From assembly GCA_037783415.1 (NCBI GenBank), contig JAZGTN010000121.1:124001-188000 (forward strand): a stretch of 64,000 bases of DNA. Direction: 5' to 3'. The stretch comes from Leptasterias polaris (Eukaryota; Echinodermata; Asteroidea; Forcipulatida; Asteriidae). The notes under the pieces are model-generated. The model searched no databases. It saw nothing but the letters and a program-made list of their open reading frames with translations, and was not told where the DNA came from. The position numbers and the translations under genes were made by a program. Of this stretch, positions 61,701-64,000 are shown piece by piece. Every line of letters begins with the position of its first letter. Within the stretch, counting starts at the first letter, position 1.

Positions 61701-62697
61701 TACAACTCTAAAGCAAAACTATGTATTTCCGTTTCTTAATCATTTTCCTATGATTTTTTCCTGAAAATAACGGGGGGGGGGGGGGGGGAACAACAAGATT
61801 AGCAGTGTTTGGGTGAGTGGTGATACTATACAGAAATGAATGGTGTGTTTTTGCTATTAATTGATGCTCGCATACAATATTTCATCTATTTGTTGTCTAT
61901 TTGTTCATGCCTTTTTACTGTTTTTTGTATTCTTACTGTAAATTATATTAAACTATTTCTTGCAGTTCTGCAAGGGTTTTGTCTAATCATCATTATTATG
62001 AATTTATTGTGGTAACTTGTACTTGCTGGCCTTTACCGGTTAATTTGTGTTCTAACCGATATTCTACAGCTTCAAATGCATGGTATTTGTGGCGTGTCGT
62101 GTCCGAGCGGTTTAGGTCACCGGACCTAAGCTCTGGTGTTTTCAGCAGCAGAGTGTGGGTTCGATACCCGGTCATGACACTTGTGCCCCTGAGCAAGGCA
62201 CTTAACCATAATTGCTTCGAAAAAGTTGGGAAGGTAGTGCATTCTGCTCTACCAGCCAGGCTCCTAGTGGATGATACCCATGCCTACATCCTTACGGACT
62301 GTAAAGGGGGTAACCCTGTTTCAGCCCCAGGAGTAGGAGGCAACGTGCCCCTGGTTTCAATTGATTTGGTTCGATAGCCCAAATCAGTTATGTGTAGCCC
62401 TCACCTTGAAGTGGCCGTCCGTGGCCTTGTGAGTTAGGCGATATCTCATAATAATAAAAAAAATAAAAAAAAATTACATGCATTTAACCACAGGGCAATG
62501 CTTTGTTGAAGCATTAGGAAGGTCTAGTATTTAAAAGGGAAAAAATTATAAATACCTGATCCAACAATCTGATTGGCATAATCAGATTTCCAGTAGTTCA
62601 GTTTTGACTGACCGTTAAACTTGTCCACTTGGTTAACAATCGTCTTGTTTTTCACTCCGGTGAAAGCTGTGTACTCGCCCAACGGGGTGTTGTTTCT
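49664..62697 (-). CDS. CD36-family scavenger receptor (gene B), partial, last eight coding exons
   Basis: Joining 62697-62556, 58799-58730, 57419-57241, 56321-56209, 55086-55013, 53612-53561, 50484-50314 and 49756-49664 gives 894 nt in phase, 297 residues and a TGA. The N-terminal part, including the first membrane segment, lies beyond the right edge. Family marks are RNNTPLGEYTAFTG, LNYWKSDYANQIVGSDG, LCRSMPY, GIPLKMFGVPAFAYQNSS, VPSGLMRIDPC and TPIALSNPHFFDGD, then a C-terminal membrane helix (CIGASIIVGFVIVGLC) and a basic KLTRR. Every intron matches gene A in position and phase, and exons 5, 6, 9 and 10 are equal in length. The two cysteines equivalent to gene A 319 and 326 are missing. 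The acidic tail (MEDSDDSNYNAIGQD...) has YNAI, a possible YXXphi signal, and no dileucine. It may act at the cell surface or in endosomes; ligand unknown. Confidence 0.92.
50314..50484 (-). CDS. Gene B exon matching gene A exon 11
   Basis: 171 nt, phase 0 to 0. DVTANEEVIGYYNNG, then the second membrane segment and KLTRRSNKSI. Donor AGTATT|GTAAGT. Confidence 0.92.
50717..51372 (+). mobile_element. tRNA-derived SINE, diverged and interrupted
   Basis: The head CGTATCGTGGCTGAGCAGTAAGTGCACCGGACTCAAG-like matches the SINE at 44148. The body fragment near 51255-51340 (CCCTTACATGGTGCTACG, GGGTCTCATC) closes it, with ~200 bp of unrelated DNA between. The B box is degenerate (GGCTTGGGTCA). Confidence 0.6.
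52285..52715. mobile_element. Outer MITE of a nested pair
   Basis: The left end GGCGCAATTTCATAGAAGTGCTTAAGC and right end GCTTAAGCAGCTCCATGAAATTGGGCCCC are inverted repeats of each other with mismatches. The element is split at 52355-52607 by a second MITE. It lies in the gene B intron between exons 10 and 11. Confidence 0.75.
52355..52607. mobile_element. MITE with GGGCCC ends, copy nested in another MITE
   Basis: Terminal repeats GGGCCCAATTTCATGGCTCT (52356) and AGAGCCATGAAATTGGGCCC (ending 52606) are perfect complements and extend through CTGCTTACCG/CGGTAAGCAG. The ~250-bp element has no coding capacity. Confidence 0.88.
52801..53129 (-). mobile_element. MITE with TAGACCTTTC ends, copy 3
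   Basis: Same orientation as 29760-30065. Contains GGTTGGCATGGACAGTCG and an internal duplication of GATTGGTTGCTTTGTTTCCA near 52943 and 52974. The right terminal repeat is degenerate. Confidence 0.75.
53130..53478 (-). mobile_element. tRNA-derived SINE of a second family, minus strand
   Basis: Read on the minus strand it starts GGCATGGTTGGCTTGTGCG (an A-box-like head), has the B box GGTTCGATACC, a long body with CCACGAGGGTTTTCCAGACC, and ends in an (ATT)n tail at 53130-53160. It abuts the MITE at 52801-53129. Confidence 0.8.
53561..53612 (-). CDS. Gene B exon matching gene A exon 10
   Basis: 52 nt, reading QTGNVNTRFMPGFWFEE, matching MVWFEQ of gene A. Donor GAGGAG|GTGGG is weaker than most but keeps phase. 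Confidence 0.9.
53864..54259 (+). pseudogene. R2-type retrotransposon endonuclease (RLE) fragment, 5'-truncated insertion
   Basis: The frame reads RERPDITVIEGNKITIIDV, then CCPFDN, VGSLGPW, GISRRYLPLMRRLLC and DTYIEHVSGHRQ. This is the order of motifs in the C-terminal restriction-like endonuclease of R2/NeSL-type LINEs, with the PD and D residues of the nuclease core in RPD and IDV. ATAAGTTTATTTTGT occurs on both sides (53849-53863 and 54260-54274), as expected of a target-site duplication. Almost no untranslated sequence follows the domain. There is no reverse transcriptase, so it cannot move alone. It lies in an intron of gene B on the opposite strand. Confidence 0.85.
54640..54915. mobile_element. 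Degenerate MITE related to the TTAAAGG families
   Basis: Starts near TTCCCTTTAAAATGAAG and ends near ATACCTTTAAGA. GACTCACACAACGGACTAAGC and TTGTTATTTCATGTATATGG recur, inverted, at 63120-63210. Confidence 0.5.
55013..55086 (-). CDS. Gene B exon matching gene A exon 9
   Basis: 74 nt, reading ILGMPFKLRMRLQIN, then the first two bases of a proline codon completed by the next exon. Confidence 0.91.
55729..56131 (-). mobile_element. tRNA-derived SINE, full length, minus strand
   Basis: An (ATA)n tail lies on the left. The minus strand reads GTCGTGGCAGAGCGCACAGGACTCAAGC with B box GGTTTCGAGTCCC and the same body as 44148-44496. It lies in a gene B intron. Confidence 0.85.
56209..56321 (-). CDS. 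Gene B exon matching gene A exon 8
   Basis: 113 nt. Reads TPIALSNPHFFDGDPC to NYFSIEP. It has an extra cysteine (GDPC) with no counterpart in gene A. Confidence 0.92.
56520..56765. mobile_element. Degenerate element of the AATTGGGCCC family
   Basis: TTTTCTGCTAAGGAATAATAAGC, ATTTTGGCTGGTAATGTATT and TTATGAAATTGAGCCC match the element at 25184-25397 in order. The boundaries are unclear. Confidence 0.45.
57241..57419 (-). CDS. Gene B exon matching gene A exon 7
   Basis: 179 nt, one codon shorter than in gene A. SMPYTFVQDDTLEGIPL is followed by KGFEVNEKDTVPSG, where gene A has two cysteines. The last cysteine (DPCRYG) is kept. Confidence 0.93.
57540..57953. mobile_element. MITE of the TTAAAGG-GTATAC family, copy 1
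   Basis: Opens TTAAAGGGAAAGTATACG and closes GGTATACTTTGCCTTT. Near the right end an (AAAC)n/CAACC microsatellite has expanded (57860-57915). The right TTAA is changed. Copies lie at 60354-60748 (opposite orientation) and, as a fragment, near 59700-59755. Confidence 0.7.
58730..58799 (-). CDS. Gene B exon matching gene A exon 6
   Basis: 70 nt. Reads GMMYHMGIKEDETLNLF and ends HPDLC, then AG of the split arginine. Donor CTGCAG|GTGAG. Confidence 0.92.
58840..59217 (+). mobile_element. SINE 3' fragments
   Basis: From 59013, GAGGTTGATATTGTGTTTG, CTGTATACTCCCCAGGGAGC and GCGCTATATAAAAACT with an (ATT)n tail match the 3' half of the SINE at 44148. A shorter GCGCTATACAAGAATGG tail lies at 58871. 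Confidence 0.75.
59830..60350 (+). pseudogene. Non-LTR retrotransposon ORF2 fragment (between endonuclease and RT)
   Basis: An open stretch to 60176 reads LANLYSDTLSAIVD, CPQVPWLNDNIKKAK and RRNLERKWHQT, the typical linker before the reverse transcriptase in CR1/L2/Rex-type LINEs. After a stop at 60174-60176 degraded coding continues to about 60350 (SLLPHHIDNLQLAK in another frame). It is interrupted by a MITE at 60354. Confidence 0.75.
60354..60748. mobile_element. MITE of the TTAAAGG-GTATAC family, copy 2, inside a LINE remnant
   Basis: TTAA at 60354 and 60745 flank AGGCAAAGTATACC and CGTATACATTCCCT, degenerate inverted repeats. The body is the reverse complement of 57540-57953. It sits between two parts of a LINE ORF2. 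Confidence 0.75.
61080..61665 (+). pseudogene. Non-LTR reverse transcriptase, C-terminal remnant
   Basis: In broken frames: LDYCNSLFYGLSN, HITPLFMDLHWLPV and GDRALEYSAPLVWNKLPLHV. These are the conserved C-terminal blocks of CR1/L2-type LINE ORF2. Several stops and frameshifts show it is dead. It probably belongs to the same copy as 59830-60350. Confidence 0.8.
61772..61788 (+). repeat. Run of 17 G
   Basis: Third long G run of the window, about 100 bp right of the LINE remnant. Confidence 0.9.
62094..62470 (+). mobile_element. tRNA-derived SINE with a different body
   Basis: The head GTGTCGTGTCCGAGCGGTTT and B box GGTTCGATACC match the 44148 family. After CTTAACCATAATTGCTTCG the body changes to CCAGGCTCCTAGTGG and GGCCGTCCGTGGCCTTGTG and ends in (ATAA)n/A-rich DNA. 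Its A-rich tail ends 85 bp beyond the donor of the gene B exon at 62556. Confidence 0.8.
62556..62697 (-). CDS. Gene B exon matching gene A exon 5
   Basis: 142 nt, phase 0 to 1. Reads RNNTPLGEYTAFTG to YANQIVGS. The acceptor is a pyrimidine tract ending ATATCAG at 62698. The NMINGTD motif of gene A is changed to NQIVGSD. Confidence 0.9.
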
Positions 62698-62939
62698 CTG
62701 ATATGCGAAGAGGGGGATAATGTACAGTTGGTTTAAAAGGGTGTGTACAACATTGGTTAGATTGAAAGTATAAATGTTCACAGATTTGCACACAACTTAC
62801 CTGGTGTAAAGATGGTCATGGTGGAAAACTTCCCTTGAAATAGTTTTGCTTGAAATGCCATAGTTTTTAGGAAATGAATTAAACAATAGTCTTTATCATG
62901 CAGGAAAACAAGTTAAAACATATAATGGAGTTTTTCACT

Positions 62940-63330
62940 GTTTTCTCATGAGTCTGAAGACCGATTGAGCTGAAACTCTCCCAGGTTTGTTATTTCATGT
63001 ATTTGTTGGGTCACATCAAGTGTGGAAACAGGTCTTTGGCAATTACCAATGTTGTACACACCCTTTGAAGGTATTATACAGGATTGGTAGAGGTTACAAA
63101 ATAGTCACAGACAGTGTTCATGCTTTGTGTGATCAACCATATACATGAAACAACATTTCAGGGAAAATATGGGCTTAATACGTTGTGTGAGTCAGGAGAA
63201 AGTAGTGAAAAACCACGCACAATTTTCAGCATACACATGTATATATACACATTGCCCTTAATTTAGGTTGTAACAAACAAAATCAGCTAATTGTGTTTTT
63301 TAGGACTTCATTTCAGAGGGAAATATTTAA
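62940..63330. mobile_element. Fragments of TTAAAGG-type MITEs
   Basis: GACCGATTGAGCTGAAACTC, TTTGTTATTTCATGTATTTG and GGCAATTACCAATG are the right half of the 25398-type element. From about 63065, sequence inverted relative to 54640-54915 follows. Confidence 0.5.
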
Positions 63331-63358
63331 AATTAAAATGGTATGAACTTCATGATCA

Positions 63359-63609
63359 GGGCCCAATTTCATGGCTCTGCTTACCGCTGAATTCTGCGCT
63401 TGCAATCACCATTCTCCGCTTACCGAGCAACCGCCGAATTTCTGTGCTAGCTGTGTAAGCGTAGAATGCCTAGTAACGTGGACTATGCACGCGCAGAAGC
63501 AAAAATTCCCTGCTAACCCGTGAAATACGCTTGACGTAAGCGCAGAATTCCCTGCTTCCGTAAGCGCCGATTCTTTGCTTACGGTAAGCAGAGCCATGAA
63601 ATTGGGCCC
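63359..63609. mobile_element. MITE with GGGCCC ends, intact-looking copy
   Basis: Terminal repeats GGGCCCAATTTCATGGCTCT and AGAGCCATGAAATTGGGCCC are perfect complements, with similarity continuing inward through CTGCTTACCG. 251 bp, in the gene B intron upstream of exon 5. Confidence 0.88.
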
Positions 63610-63610
63610 A

Positions 63611-64000
63611 GTAAGTTTTCAGATTAAAATTAAACAATGATGTTTTTTTTTTTTTCCTTACCAATCTGGTATAAGGCCAAGTAAAATAAATAACATGTTG
63701 CTCATCCGGACTTTTTAAAAAATTGGTGAGGGAGGTTCTTGTTATTTGTTATTTTCAAATTGTTTGTTATTTTTTTCAAGATGGCCACCATGTCTAAGAT
63801 GGCCGCCATAACGTATTTGAAGATGGTTTTATGGTTTTATGAGCATGTTCTGTGTGTCCTCAAATTCTGTTTAAAGTTGCCATGTGTGTTTCTGTGTCCA
63901 TTTTGATAGATATTGTTATTCTTTCCAAGAGTTCTTCTTGCTTTTGCTCCAAAATTATTCTGTGTGTGTGGCATCACGTCCTGGTGCAAAGATCTCGTTC
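63611..64000. other. Gene B intron, right edge, with no exon seen
   Basis: Contains AAGATGGCCACCATG and AAGATGGCCGCCATA, a short direct repeat near 63779 and 63798. The gene B exon equivalent to gene A exon 4 was not found here and should lie further right. Confidence 0.5.

Overview
The window looks like animal nuclear DNA, most likely from an echinoderm and perhaps a sea star. The signs are an AT-rich background, spliced genes with GT-AG introns, tRNA-derived SINEs with (ATT)n tails, and many short inverted-repeat transposons. The echinoderm guess rests on the overall look of the repeats and was not tested by any search.

Layout. Bases 1-19165 are one satellite array built from a ~437-bp long monomer and a ~184-bp short monomer arranged in higher-order units. 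Bases 19166-21055 are a GC-rich block with a spaced CGTACTTTG motif that resembles ribosomal spacer DNA, although no rRNA gene is present. Two smaller tandem arrays follow: a ~202-211-bp unit at 21060-22235 and a 240-bp unit at 22597-23247. From 23.3 to 27.7 kb there is repeat-rich intergenic DNA with one weak candidate exon.

The recognisable genes are two CD36-family scavenger receptors (the CD36/SCARB1/SCARB2-LIMP2 family) in tandem on the minus strand. Gene A is complete. Its 12 coding exons between 42692 and 27706 join in phase into 1491 nt, or 496 residues, with a transmembrane segment at each end and a dileucine motif in the C-terminal tail. Gene B contributes its last eight coding exons (62697 down to 49664, 894 nt, 297 residues); its start lies beyond the right edge. 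The two genes share intron positions and phases, so they are tandem paralogues. They differ in cysteines and in cytoplasmic tails, which suggests different disulfide patterns and possibly different trafficking.

Introns and intergenic DNA are full of mobile elements. They include piggyBac-like TTAA-flanked elements (one with a transposase remnant), other MITEs with terminal inverted repeats (one nested in another), several tRNA-derived SINEs, fragments of non-LTR reverse transcriptase, and a short insertion carrying only the restriction-like endonuclease end of an R2-type retrotransposon. The most unusual structures are a minisatellite in gene A that repeatedly copies the exon 8 splice acceptor, and a satellite whose two monomer sizes differ by exactly the spacing of a 9-bp direct repeat.
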